DNA from: Hyphomicrobium_B sp001006785
GTDB taxonomy: Bacteria > Pseudomonadota > Alphaproteobacteria > Rhizobiales > Hyphomicrobiaceae
Direction: 5' to 3'
NCBI RefSeq assembly: GCF_001006785.1
Contig: NZ_CDHO01000002.1
Span: forward strand, 62,001 to 126,000
DNA: 64,000 bases
Shown here: positions 55,418 through 64,000 of the stretch, piece after piece
Layout of the letters: the number at the start of each line of letters is the position of its first letter
Numbering within the stretch: position 1 is the stretch's first letter
Notes under the pieces: model-generated
What the model was told of the DNA's origin: nothing
The model's database searches: none
Seen by the model: only the letters and a program-made list of their open reading frames with translations
Position numbers and translations under genes: made by a program

Positions 55418-58093
55418 CTAGAACCTTACCTTAACACCGCCGTACGCGGTGATGGGCGGTGCTGGTAAGATCGTACGCGGATCGGTAAAGGAAGTTCCAA
55501 AAGTATAATTTGACTCGGCGACGTCGAAATAAGTGCCGTACACACCGTATTGGGAGTCGAGCAAATTATCGACCAACCCATAAATCTGAACATTATTGGT
55601 CAGATCATAGGATGTATGCAGATTGACTTTCGCATAGCCGCCTAGAGGCTTGTTCTGGTTGGCCTCGTCGCCGAAGAATATTTGGTCGGACGCAGCTATG
55701 AGATCTGCGCCAAAACGCCATTTAGGAGTAAGATGATAATCAAAGCCGGCTTTGAATTTGTGCGCTGGAACTCCAGGTAAGCGATCGCCGGGATGGACAA
55801 AGATATTGCCATCGCCATCGGCCTCAGGATTAAACGGCGAAGCCAACGTGAGGTCGCTCTGGAAAGTCGCATCAACGAAATTATAACCCATGTAGGCGAA
55901 CAAGGGTCCGTACCAATAATTGACCTGTAGTTCTAGACCTTGGCGTAGCGTACTGCCGGCGTTGGAAAACGAACTCCGGCCGGTAATAGCGGAGGTGACA
56001 TTGATGATGTCATCGGTGTTTAATGTCCTGAAATAACCGATGCTCCACGCAATCTTTTGCGCGGCGAGAATGTCGGTCTTTTCGCCTCTGAATCCCGCTT
56101 CCACTGTATGAGATACCACCTGCTTAAGCGGGGGATCGGACGTCAAAAAACTCGGTAAAAGGCACGGATTGTCAGGATCGGCGCACGCCAATTCAGTCGC
56201 GACTGGAGCGCGGTTTGCTTCTGAATAACTCGAATAAAAGGATATTCCGTCAAATAGCTTGTACGTCCCTCCAGCCATCGGGTTGAAACGCCAATAGGTA
56301 TTGTCGCTGTTGAGCTCTGGAGCCAGCCCCGTTTGATCGCTGATCTGAATATTCGCAACGTTGAAGCGTCCACCTGCCGTTAGCGTAAGCCGATCGGTTA
56401 CGTCGAAGGTATCTACAAAATAGAGCCCGTAGTATGTGTTCCGCGTATTGACGTTGACAGGACCAATGTCGGACTTATCGCTCGTTCCATTCGGAGTGCA
56501 GCCTTCAGATTCGTCGTCCGGATTGGCGAGATCACAGCCGGTGCCGGAGGGGCCGACAAAGCCCAAACCGCCATTCACCACAAAGCCGGGACCCGTGGTC
56601 CCAAGCTCGGCCGAGGATCCAAATGAAACCTCGCCATGATCAATGCTCGCGCCGACAAGGAATTGATTGTGATGATCGAAAAGCCTCGCCTTGTTTACGG
56701 CTTGAAGCGATGCACCGAAGCTGTTCGCGTCCAGAGACGTGCGGTCGATCTCACCCAGCGAGTCCAATCTGGGGGGCAACACAATTGGATTGCCAACCAT
56801 ATTCTGGAGAAGGATTTCATTTCCGTCCAAATTTCCAAAGCAAGCACCAAGTTGGCCGCCTGGAAGGATGGGGCACGGCGTTGCATTCGATAGGTTGCCA
56901 TCGACGTGTTTTTGATTGAAGTGCCGATAATAAGCGACGCCTGAAATATCGACGGTGTCAGACGCTTTCACGTTGCCGTTGAGAGAAACCATTTCCATTT
57001 GGTTTGTCGTGGATTGAGGCGTCGTAAAAACCTTGCCCCAGCCTTCGTCTAGTAGCTGGACTGGCGAGGCCGCTGCTACACCAACCGTATTGTCTGCACC
57101 GGTGAAGTTGAGGTGGAATTCCGACCCGTCGCCTCGAACGCCGAGATCGGCATACATTCGTCGAATGTTGGAGGTCCCGAACTGCCGGAAACCATTGTCG
57201 TGAATGTCTTCCAGGGCGATGTACGTCGCCCAGTTGCCAATTCTCATGCCATCCTGAATGGAACCTTGCGCCCGTCCGTATGAGCCAAATCGGGCATCGG
57301 CTTCGAACCCTTGAAAGGTGAAGCCGTCCTTCATATCGATTGAAAGCGAACCTCCTATCGCATTCAGGCCGAAGACGGGATTGCCGCTCATGATCGTCAT
57401 GCTGTTAATCGCGACGGTCGGCAGAAAATCGTAATTGACCGTATCGCCGAACGCTTCGTTGAGGCGGACGTCATTCTGATAAACGGCCAACCCTTGAGGA
57501 ACTCCGTCAACAGGCGATGAGCTAAATCCCCGGTAATCAATATTCGTTTGAAAGGCGTTGCCTTGGAGATCACTCAAAATGACACCTGGAACATAGGCCG
57601 TAAGAGCATCACCAACGTAGTCGCTGTGCAACCGAGCTATTTCCGACGATGAAACGGTACTTGCACCCCCTGGCACTTTGCCGAGTGGTACTTCGCTGCC
57701 GCTGATCGGCGACATCTTAATTTCGCCAAGAGGCGATTGAATCGACGGAACTTGGTCTTGGTCCACCGTCGGCGTCTCGGTTTGTTGGGCTGGTGGACCA
57801 CTCACAGCAACGGCTGTGGCGGGCGGGGCGACCACCGCAGGCGCGGGTTGCTTTTTCTTGTGACTGGCGACTTTCTTGACTGCTTTTGGCCTGGTTTGAA
57901 TGACTCGTACTTCAGGCATCTGTTTTGTATTACTCGCATCTGGATTTGCGGTTTGACCTGACGACGTGCCGGCGGGCGAAGCGGGACTGCCGTTCTGCGG
58001 CGGTGCTGTTGCATCTTGCGCTGTAGCCAAGACCGGCCAACTAAGAATTAAGATAACGGCTACGCCATTGATAACAGCTGGCCTGACTTGCAT
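55418..58093 (-). CDS. TonB-dependent outer-membrane receptor
   Basis: An 891-aa receptor. Signal peptide about residues 1-26 (ILILSWPVLATA), a Pro/Ala/Lys-rich linker to about 125, then plug domain (SSSEIARLHSDYVGDALTAYVPGVILSDLQGNAFQTNIDYRGFSS; NAIGGSLSIDMKDG) and a 22-strand barrel that ends ITAYGGVKVRF with a terminal Phe. This plug resembles receptors for catecholate or unknown ligands without a nearby uptake operon. ATG 58093, with a TTG two codons earlier; GGGGAT sits upstream. Confidence 0.92.
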   Translation of the reverse strand: MQVRPAVINGVAVILILSWPVLATAQDATAPPQNGSPASPAGTSSGQTANPDASNTKQMPEVRVIQTRPKAVKKVASHKKKQPAPAVVAPPATAVAVSGPPAQQTETPTVDQDQVPSIQSPLGEIKMSPISGSEVPLGKVPGGASTVSSSEIARLHSDYVGDALTAYVPGVILSDLQGNAFQTNIDYRGFSSSPVDGVPQGLAVYQNDVRLNEAFGDTVNYDFLPTVAINSMTIMSGNPVFGLNAIGGSLSIDMKDGFTFQGFEADARFGSYGRAQGSIQDGMRIGNWATYIALEDIHDNGFRQFGTSNIRRMYADLGVRGDGSEFHLNFTGADNTVGVAAASPVQLLDEGWGKVFTTPQSTTNQMEMVSLNGNVKASDTVDISGVAYYRHFNQKHVDGNLSNATPCPILPGGQLGACFGNLDGNEILLQNMVGNPIVLPPRLDSLGEIDRTSLDANSFGASLQAVNKARLFDHHNQFLVGASIDHGEVSFGSSAELGTTGPGFVVNGGLGFVGPSGTGCDLANPDDESEGCTPNGTSDKSDIGPVNVNTRNTYYGLYFVDTFDVTDRLTLTAGGRFNVANIQISDQTGLAPELNSDNTYWRFNPMAGGTYKLFDGISFYSSYSEANRAPVATELACADPDNPCLLPSFLTSDPPLKQVVSHTVEAGFRGEKTDILAAQKIAWSIGYFRTLNTDDIINVTSAITGRSSFSNAGSTLRQGLELQVNYWYGPLFAYMGYNFVDATFQSDLTLASPFNPEADGDGNIFVHPGDRLPGVPAHKFKAGFDYHLTPKWRFGADLIAASDQIFFGDEANQNKPLGGYAKVNLHTSYDLTNNVQIYGLVDNLLDSQYGVYGTYFDVAESNYTFGTSFTDPRTILPAPPITAYGGVKVRF

Positions 58094-58703
58094 CCCCAAA
58101 TCCCCAAATTATTCGAATTTGATTACGAGTGGGCTCGTACAAATTTAGGGATCGATTTTTCGCTTTTCCCGATCAACGTGGGGACATTTAACGTTGTATG
58201 CTGCAATGCAGATGGTTGCGATTTCGACACTCCGTAAATAGATCTTTACGGCAGTATTCCTGAATCAATATGCTTCTTTTTCCCGGCAAAGTCACAGATA
58301 TGTAACTATCATGAGCGTCTCTGAAATTATTTTTGGGGCGTGGGTCGCCAGACGCGAATCAATGGGACGCTTACCGTTCTTGGATGCAGTGTGTGCTGAA
58401 GTGACGTAAGACGTGCGAAGTCGTCACTCTCTTGCATTGCCAAACTCCCACATTTCGTGATCGTTACAGTTTTGTGCGGTCGATGCCCCAAGGCAATACC
58501 GAGTCATGCCTTTGCTAGGCGCTTCAATTCGGTTGATTGGGGCCTGCCAGAATGGATTTTGGAACCTGTCGAAGCGCAATCTCTTGTTTCTCGTTCCGCG
58601 CACGTGGTTCTGAAGAACCGAATGGCACATTGCCACACGTCGGTATCATCCCCATGATCGGGGTTGTTCAAAAGTCCACATGAGGTTCATGGAAGGCGCA
58701 GTC
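58094..58703. other. Divergent region, receptor / response regulator
   Basis: About 600 bp with no supported gene. No Fur box is obvious near the receptor start. Several short frames look random. Confidence 0.4.
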
Positions 58704-59322
58704 ATGCACCTTCTCCTCGTTGACGATCATCCCATCGTCAGCTCGGGTATTCGGCTCGTTCTTTCCGCCGACGACGATGTTGTGGTTCGCGATGCGCGCT
58801 CGATCGCGCAGGCGAGAAGTGCGTTGAAAGCGCCGCCCCGCCGACATTGTTTTTCTCAATAGCAATTTGCCAGATGGGAGCGGATTTGATTTTTGTAGTG
58901 AAGCGCTCGCAAACAATCCGTCCTTAGATGTCATCATTTTTTCTATTGTCGAGGCGCCTCTCGTCGCATTTGAAGCACTACAAAGAGGCGCAAAGGGCTT
59001 TCTTGGCAAGACCGGCGAAGTTACGAGCCTGCGGGAAGCGATACGAATAGTTGCTTCTGGACAAATATGGCTCTCGGACCGGATTACACAGGGCCTGGCG
59101 TTCCTGAAAGTAAAAAACGCTGCGCTACGATTTTCGTTGAACGATCGAGAGCAAGAAATAATTAGAAATCTTACCAAAGACCGTAGCCTTGGACAAATTG
59201 CGAAAGTAATATCTGTTTCGTATGCTACAGTAGCGCACGATTACAAATATCTGAAAGGGAAACTGAACGCACGGAATTTAAATGATTTAGTCCGGATTGC
59301 AGCTAAGCTCAATCTGGTGTGA
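58704..59322 (+). pseudogene. LuxR-type response regulator, frameshifted, receiver lacks Asp
   Basis: Starts MHLLLVDDHPIVSSGIRLVLSADDDVVVRDARS, then a one-base insertion in the C-run at 58836-58839 ends the frame at 58862. Removing one C restores KAPPADIVFLNSNLPDGSGFDF and joins to the rest (ends 59322, C-terminal HTH FSLNDREQEIIRNLTKDRSLGQIAKVISVSYATVAHDYKYLKGKL). Even after repair, the phospho-acceptor Asp (family DxxLP pattern) is Asn. So it is either a sequence error in a phosphorylation-independent regulator or a true pseudogene. Confidence 0.82.
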
Positions 59323-59436
59323 GCGTAATTTGAAATATCGGCGCTATGTGATTAGCCAAATATACATCTTTGTATATCCTTGGTCACCATTGTAACACTG
59401 CCCACGGCAACATCCCACTTCGCTAGCGGAGTGTCG

Positions 59437-60147
59437 ATGCAAATGGACAATGGATGCCATCGCTGTTTTTTAGTCGCATCAAGAATGCTGGTAGGATCGA
59501 TAGTTATCGGCTGCATCGCCGCAGCTGTTTTTTCTTATTATCCGAATCTTGACCTGGTAGTCGCAGAAAAATTTCATACGTCCGGTCGCCGTTTCATCGG
59601 TATGGATTCGCTTGTCCTTCAATCAATCCGTATTGCATTCAACGGGCTCTTCATTGTCGTATGTGCGGTAGCAGCCGTGGGGAGTTATTACTCGCGAGCG
59701 CGAGGCTCATGGTCCGGCCTCATATTCTGCGAGTGGAACTTCTTGCTGGTTTGCATCCTGGCGGGTCCCTTGGTCGTAACGAATCTCGGTTTCAAGGATC
59801 ACTGGGGACGCGCACGGCCGCGCGATGTCCTCGAGCTTGGTGGAAAGCATGGGTATACGCCGCCGTTACGGCCGGCGCACGAATGCGCAAAAAACTGTTC
59901 GTTCGTCTCGGGTGAGGCATCATCGATATTTACAATTGGATTCGCTGCGACAATCCTATTCCCGCTTGAGGCAGCTCTTTTATTGCCTCTTTCAATTGCG
60001 TTTGGATCACTGGCAGGGTTAGTCAGAATGATGGAGGGGGGGCATTTTTTGTCTGATGTCGTATTCGCCGGCATCTTCAGTGCAAATACTACGGCCTTGG
60101 TATTTTTCGCGCTGAAAATGTTCGGATGTTTGCGGCAAAATCCTTGA
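59437..60147 (+). CDS. PAP2-family lipid phosphatase (copy 2)
   Basis: A 236-aa membrane protein, paralogous to the gene at 13558-14328: KDHWGRARPRDVLELGG, CSFVSGEAS and SLAGLVRMMEGGHFLSDVVFAG. It shares the Glu in place of the His of motif 2. ATG at 59437 with GCGGAG upstream; a GTG two codons earlier is possible. It is in a surface-glycan neighbourhood (glycosyltransferase, pyruvyltransferase-like), so it may act on a lipid-linked sugar carrier. Confidence 0.9.
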   Translation: MQMDNGCHRCFLVASRMLVGSIVIGCIAAAVFSYYPNLDLVVAEKFHTSGRRFIGMDSLVLQSIRIAFNGLFIVVCAVAAVGSYYSRARGSWSGLIFCEWNFLLVCILAGPLVVTNLGFKDHWGRARPRDVLELGGKHGYTPPLRPAHECAKNCSFVSGEASSIFTIGFAATILFPLEAALLLPLSIAFGSLAGLVRMMEGGHFLSDVVFAGIFSANTTALVFFALKMFGCLRQNP

Positions 60148-60207
60148 TGCAGAGTCAGTAAAATCGGGCGCGGGAAGGTTCGCCGTTCCGCATGTAGTTT
60201 AAGTTGG

Positions 60208-60444
60208 TTATTTTCGCACCGTACGCTTGGCTCGGTACATCTTAATAGTTTTCTGTTTTACTAAGTCTATTCCATTCATAAGCAAAATCACAATTGCGCA
60301 CAAAATTCCTATGAGTGTAATGCAGCCCGCATAATCGAGCGCGTTGTGTCCCTTGCCCAAAATGATTCGAAAGATTCCTAAGAGGCCGGCTAAAACGAAA
60401 AACACAGGCAGCTGTGATCTGATCTTTTCACCTAATTTGCGCAT
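60208..60444 (-). CDS. Small membrane protein (78 aa)
   Basis: Two hydrophobic segments (LPVFFVLAGLLGIFRIIL and YAGCITLIGILCAIVILLMNGI) and basic ends. ATG at 60444 is preceded by a long G-run (the complement of a C10 tract at 60447-60456) in the position of a ribosome binding site. No family recognised. Confidence 0.6.
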   Translation of the reverse strand: MRKLGEKIRSQLPVFFVLAGLLGIFRIILGKGHNALDYAGCITLIGILCAIVILLMNGIDLVKQKTIKMYRAKRTVRK

Positions 60445-60597
60445 TGCCCCCCCCCCGCTGTCTAATCTCTCTAGTCATTTCCCTCTTAGCCAAATGTGAA
60501 GTCATCGACAATGCATACAAAACTGTCTGCATGTTGACGCTGTCACGCCATTGCTTTCGTAGATCGAGAAACAGATCTGTTTGCGGGGAGCAGGGCC

Positions 60598-61764
60598 GTG
60601 GCTCAACAATCGTTTTTGAAAGGGCTGTTATCAGCCCGCCTTCGCGCATCGTCGCACCAGCGTCGCGCCCCCGGTCAAATAGAAGTTATCAATCCGAACT
60701 TCAGCAGACGCTTGTCTGGAGTGACATCCACATTGGAAAGGCTCGTAACAGCACAGGCAAAAAGTATGAAGTCCGTGGCGGTAGGCTTTGGCCTGCACGC
60801 GTCGGTTCCCCAAATCCGAATTCGTGATCTTCTAAGCTTGCGTAAATCAGGTAATGGCCAACAACGCATTTGGCATGCCCGGCGCAATATCGAAATGCTT
60901 TCGGGGGTAGTGCTCCGCGATTTATTCGGGTTTGAACTTCGCTTGGTATTTACATCAGCCTCTCAACGCCAACATACGGTTTGGACACGACGATTAATAG
61001 ATCGAATGGATGGCTTGATCTCGACGTCAAATGCGACAGCAAGTTACTTGGAGCACCCGTCAACGGTTATTGGTCACGGTATTGACCTAGAGCGGTTTTT
61101 TCCGACGGTCAATATTCGGGATGAGCGGGATGCGCTCGGCCTGCCCCCACTTAGGTTTGTCGGATGCTTCGGGCGCATTCGCCAACGGAAGGGAACGGAT
61201 ACATTTGTAGAAGCGATGCTCAAAGTACTACCGTCACATCCAGATGTGGGAGCGATCGTGCTGGGACGGACAACACGGGCACATAAACATTATTTCAAAA
61301 GGCTAAATGAGAGGGTCCGCGACGCGAACTTGAGTAACAGGTTGCTGTTCTTGCCCGAAGTCTCGACCGTCGAAATTGCAAAATGGTATCGCGCCTTAGA
61401 CATTTTTGTTGCCCCTCAGCACTGGGAGGGGTTTGGTGTCACGCCGTTAGAAGCTATGGCGAGTGGGGTGCCTGTCGTAGCAACGACGGTTGGAGCATTT
61501 CCTCAGCTCGTGACAGATGAAGTAGGGCGACTGGTAGCGCCTGGCGACGTGGATGCATTGGCGTTGGCGATTGCCGAGTTACTCGATCACCCGAATGTTT
61601 GCGCGCAAAAGGCTGCCGCTGCCCGAACTAGAGCGAAGGAGCAATTTTCGATTGATATTGAGGCGGATAAGGTAATCGAATTTTATAGGACACTTATTGG
61701 TCGGGCGCGAATCATAGCGGATGAACATCCGCTCATGGCAAAGGAATTCAATCATTCGAACTGA
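60598..61764 (+). CDS. GT4-family glycosyltransferase
   Basis: A 388-aa GT-B transferase. The C-terminal half has the family-4 features FVGCFGRIRQRKGTDTFVEAML, AIVLGRTTRAHKHYFKRL, and the E-x7-E-like segment HWEGFGVTPLEAMASGVPVVATTVGAFPQLV. It resembles LPS-core mannosyltransferases (LpcC type) in the N-terminal ARRNIEMLSGVVLRDLFGFELRLVFTSASQR segment. GTG start at 60598 with GGGGAG 9 nt upstream. It leads a glycan gene set running to 63672. Confidence 0.9.
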   Translation: MAQQSFLKGLLSARLRASSHQRRAPGQIEVINPNFSRRLSGVTSTLERLVTAQAKSMKSVAVGFGLHASVPQIRIRDLLSLRKSGNGQQRIWHARRNIEMLSGVVLRDLFGFELRLVFTSASQRQHTVWTRRLIDRMDGLISTSNATASYLEHPSTVIGHGIDLERFFPTVNIRDERDALGLPPLRFVGCFGRIRQRKGTDTFVEAMLKVLPSHPDVGAIVLGRTTRAHKHYFKRLNERVRDANLSNRLLFLPEVSTVEIAKWYRALDIFVAPQHWEGFGVTPLEAMASGVPVVATTVGAFPQLVTDEVGRLVAPGDVDALALAIAELLDHPNVCAQKAAAARTRAKEQFSIDIEADKVIEFYRTLIGRARIIADEHPLMAKEFNHSN

Positions 61765-62668
61765 GCTACAACTAAATAGGTTTGTGGTGAAAGGAGCCGC
61801 GCCGTTCCTTTTCGGACCCACTCGTCGACATTTTCAAGCATGGTGGCCCCACCTTAAACTTAAGCGTTGGGGGGCGAATCCAGGAATCCTATATAGCGAC
61901 GTCCACGTCGGTACGTTGGTCACGCACCATCACCTTCGTAGACCTGATGTAATCTACATCGTCGGTTCGGGGCCCTCAATCCTGGAACAAAACTTGTCAC
62001 TTATTCCGGACAAATCTAGCATTCTGCTGAACGGTGCAATTTCGCTCGTGGGCGACGTTATCATGCAGCCACTCGCAATCGCCATAGAAGACGAGCGCTT
62101 CGTGTGGCGTCACTTTGGAATGATGCAGGAGCGGATTCCTGCACAAATGGTCTGTTTCTTATCACCGGCTGTAATAAGGGCGATTTGCGAACGTAAACCC
62201 GAATGGTTGCGGACCCGTCCCATTATCTTAATCGACGACCTTCGAAAGCCCTACCTCCGCCGTCTCACCAATGATGCACACCTAAAGCGCCGACGCTTTG
62301 TCAGCTTTAACGACGACTGTACAAGTGCCCTCTCCCTCTCGCCCGCGTGGGGAGTCATTCAAGGAGGGTCGGTCGTTGTGTCAGCGATTCAATTCGCGAT
62401 CGGCCTCGCACCGGCGCGTATAGGGCTCGTCGGAATTGATATAAAGAACGCTGACGAGCCACGTTTCTATGAAAGGGCTGGAGACGTCGCCAAATCGGGA
62501 TTGCTGAAGGCCCGTCGACGGATCATCGAGCATCTGACGTTGGCCAAAAGGATTTGCGACGCACGTGGCATAGCGATGAGCATTCACTCGTCAAAATCTG
62601 CTCTTCTGCAAGCGGGGTTTACTTACGATGCACACCTTGAACGTACAATAAGCGGTCGTGAGAGCTAG
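61721..62668 (+). CDS. DUF115/MptE-like protein of a glycan cluster
   Basis: A 315-aa protein with a Rossmann-like core: YIVGSGPSILEQNLSLIPDKSSILLNGAISLV, AIAIEDERFVWRHFGMM and IGLVGIDIKNADEPRFYE. This pattern (GSGPS...NGA, then a conserved Asp/Glu loop) is that of DUF115/6-hydroxymethylpterin-kinase-like proteins that occur with surface polysaccharide genes. It overlaps the GT4 gene by 44 bp; a later start near 61787 is possible. Confidence 0.7.
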   Translation: MNIRSWQRNSIIRTELQLNRFVVKGAAPFLFGPTRRHFQAWWPHLKLKRWGANPGILYSDVHVGTLVTHHHLRRPDVIYIVGSGPSILEQNLSLIPDKSSILLNGAISLVGDVIMQPLAIAIEDERFVWRHFGMMQERIPAQMVCFLSPAVIRAICERKPEWLRTRPIILIDDLRKPYLRRLTNDAHLKRRRFVSFNDDCTSALSLSPAWGVIQGGSVVVSAIQFAIGLAPARIGLVGIDIKNADEPRFYERAGDVAKSGLLKARRRIIEHLTLAKRICDARGIAMSIHSSKSALLQAGFTYDAHLERTISGRES

Positions 62669-62670
62669 TC

Positions 62671-63672
62671 GTGCTCAGAGCAGCAGTCTTGAATGCAACC
62701 CATGCAACGGGCCATCATGGTTGCACTTTGGTTGCTCGACAACTGCAAGAACTCGCGGTCGAGGCGGGAATTATTATCACCGCTTGGTTGCCGTTGAATG
62801 TTTCTTTAAAGAGAACAGATTGGTCCAAATTTGACTTGGTTATTGTGAACGGTGAGGGGACACTTCATCATGACCGAGCAGGCGCAAAGGCGATAGCGCA
62901 ATCGGCTGCTTTTTTTTCTGATATAGGTATGCCGGCTTATCTCATCAACTCCGTCTATCAGGGGAACTCACCATCGCTTGCAGACGGCCTCAAAAGATTT
63001 CGCGGAATATGGGTTCGCGACGGTCGCAGCGCGTTGGAAGCAAAGAAGCAAGGTCTCGACGTAACCGTTGTGCCGGATATGAGTTTGACCTGGAACGCCG
63101 CGGCGATGCGCGGTCCTGGTAATCGCATCATCGTCATCGATAGCGTCGACAGAGGAGAAACCTCCCGCCTTTATGAAATCTCCAAGCATCTCGGCGCGTC
63201 ATTTTACTCTATAATGACTCGGCCACCTCGCATCGAAACATTTCCCGACCGGAATTTTGGAAGTCGATGCAAATATCGCTGGCGACAGGCATCGTCGTGG
63301 CTACGTTCGCCTTCTCAGAAAGCCCGATGGCAAAACCAGCTTCCTTGTTTCGAGACGTTCGCAGCTCATTTATCGAACGAGGCTGGACTCATAATCAGCG
63401 GCAGGTTTCATGCGTTGTGTTTGGCAATTGTTCTTGAAGTTCCATTCTTGGCTTGGCCATCCAATACCCACAAAATCGAGGGTCTCCTTGAGGATGCGCA
63501 GCTGCATAGTCGGGTGATTTCAGATCGGCAGTTTGCGGCTGCAAGAATCAATCTTCAGAGCTTAAAAAGCTACGCCTTCGACGAAAACGAACTCCTGAAT
63601 ATGCGTATCTATAAGCTTGACGCCCGCCTGAAGGCCAAGGAAATGTTCAAGGTTATCATGAGCGGCTGCTAG
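62671..63672 (+). CDS. Polysaccharide pyruvyl transferase-like protein
   Basis: A 333-aa GT-B-like protein of the pyruvyl transferase family: VLNATHATGHHGCTLVARQL, FDLVIVNGEGTLHHDR, IWVRDGRSALEAKKQGLDVTVVPDMSLTW and the C-terminal GLIISGRFHALCLAIVLEVPFLAWPSNTHKIEGLL, where GRFHA and the late Ser/Asn are family hallmarks. GTG start 2 bp after the previous stop. It probably decorates a surface polysaccharide. Confidence 0.88.
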   Translation: MLRAAVLNATHATGHHGCTLVARQLQELAVEAGIIITAWLPLNVSLKRTDWSKFDLVIVNGEGTLHHDRAGAKAIAQSAAFFSDIGMPAYLINSVYQGNSPSLADGLKRFRGIWVRDGRSALEAKKQGLDVTVVPDMSLTWNAAAMRGPGNRIIVIDSVDRGETSRLYEISKHLGASFYSIMTRPPRIETFPDRNFGSRCKYRWRQASSWLRSPSQKARWQNQLPCFETFAAHLSNEAGLIISGRFHALCLAIVLEVPFLAWPSNTHKIEGLLEDAQLHSRVISDRQFAAARINLQSLKSYAFDENELLNMRIYKLDARLKAKEMFKVIMSGC

Positions 63673-64000
63673 GCGGAGGTAGTTTTAGCCAACCTTCCTT
63701 CGCCCATTTCATCATTAGGGCTTCTTCGAGAGCCCAGTTGTGATGTTTCCTTCGCATCTTGTCGGCATAGTAGGTTTTCGTCTTCTTCCAATCAAAGCCA
63801 TACAAGGAGACGCTGGAGGCTTGTAGCAAATAGTGTGCGATCCATGTCGCGATCATACCTGCGGATGGACGACAGCCACCGAGCAGGGATGATACTACCT
63901 TCCAATTTTGCAGCGGAAGAACCGCTACTGTATCCACGAGATCTGAGGAGAGAATCGCACGTCGCGGCGATACGAAGATGATTGCCGGATTACCAAACGT
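63656..64000 (-). CDS. Partial surface-glycan gene, 3' end (5' cut by the window edge)
   Basis: The frame runs open from the window edge and ends at 63656. Readable part (115 codons): TFGNPAIIFVSPRRAILSS, then GGCRPSAGMIATWIAHYLLQASSVSLYGFDWKKTKTYYADKM and WALEEALMMKWAKEG. A Gly/Ser-rich turn, a hydrophobic stretch and YGFDW fit sialyltransferase-like (GT29-type) or DUF115-related glycan enzymes. It overlaps the end of the pyruvyltransferase gene by 17 bp. The family call is tentative. Confidence 0.62.
   Translation of the reverse strand, partial: TFGNPAIIFVSPRRAILSSDLVDTVAVLPLQNWKVVSSLLGGCRPSAGMIATWIAHYLLQASSVSLYGFDWKKTKTYYADKMRRKHHNWALEEALMMKWAKEGWLKLPPPSSRS

Overview
The window reads as chromosomal DNA of a GC-rich alphaproteobacterium, most likely a Hyphomicrobium-like member of the Rhizobiales/Hyphomicrobiales. 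The reasons are the pur gene set with a separate purS/purQ/purL arrangement, a DUF1476 F1-ATPase inhibitor (zeta subunit), a pseudoazurin typical of denitrifying methylotrophs, an OprB-type porin and two families of rhizobial-type palindromic repeats. The genus is inference; no rRNA is present.

1-38.6 kb is core-like. De novo purine genes lie on the minus strand (purL, purQ, purS, purC, purB), interrupted by repeats and unrelated genes. Next comes an envelope set (ArnT-like GT83 transferase, GT2-GtrA fusion, PAP2 phosphatase), then a CDGSH protein, an amino acid permease, MeaB, a LOG-family protein, a TolA-like LysM protein, an Atm1-type ABC exporter, pseudoazurin, an OprB porin and miaA. The branched-chain amino acid genes follow: ilvI, ilvH and ilvC, with two unrelated genes between ilvI and ilvH, and leuA further on, after a NUDIX gene, a PhzF-family gene and a cytochrome b561.

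38.64-47.4 kb is an integrative element in a tRNA-Lys(CTT) gene. A 110-bp gapless near-repeat brackets it: the 3' part of the tRNA plus a conserved flank, at 38674-38783 and 47278-47387. Cargo is a large protein with two TIR/deoxyribosyltransferase-like domains and a P-loop NTPase, a Shedu-type (DUF4263) nuclease, an RHH regulator, an HUH-motif Rep-like protein, a core-only tyrosine recombinase and a full tyrosine integrase next to the right attachment site. Similarity of the two att flanks continues for about 200 bp, so the right copy looks like the left end of a second, tandem element. The DNA after it carries an unusual operon: an accessory SecB-like chaperone, a helical protein of unknown function with a diverged paralogue upstream, and a small clamp-loader-like AAA+ ATPase. 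That operon and the dual-domain NTPase are the best candidates for undescribed systems.

50.5-64 kb is accessory-looking. It has a divergent Lrp-controlled amino acid decarboxylase / homocysteine methyltransferase-like operon, a TonB-dependent receptor, a frameshifted LuxR-type response regulator with a degenerate receiver, a second PAP2 phosphatase paralogous to the one at 13.6 kb, and a surface-glycan set (GT4 glycosyltransferase, DUF115-like protein, pyruvyltransferase-like protein and a partial gene at the edge). Two genes (a VOC protein at 4.4 kb and the response regulator at 58.7 kb) are each broken by one extra C in a C-run; both could be sequence errors or real pseudogenes.
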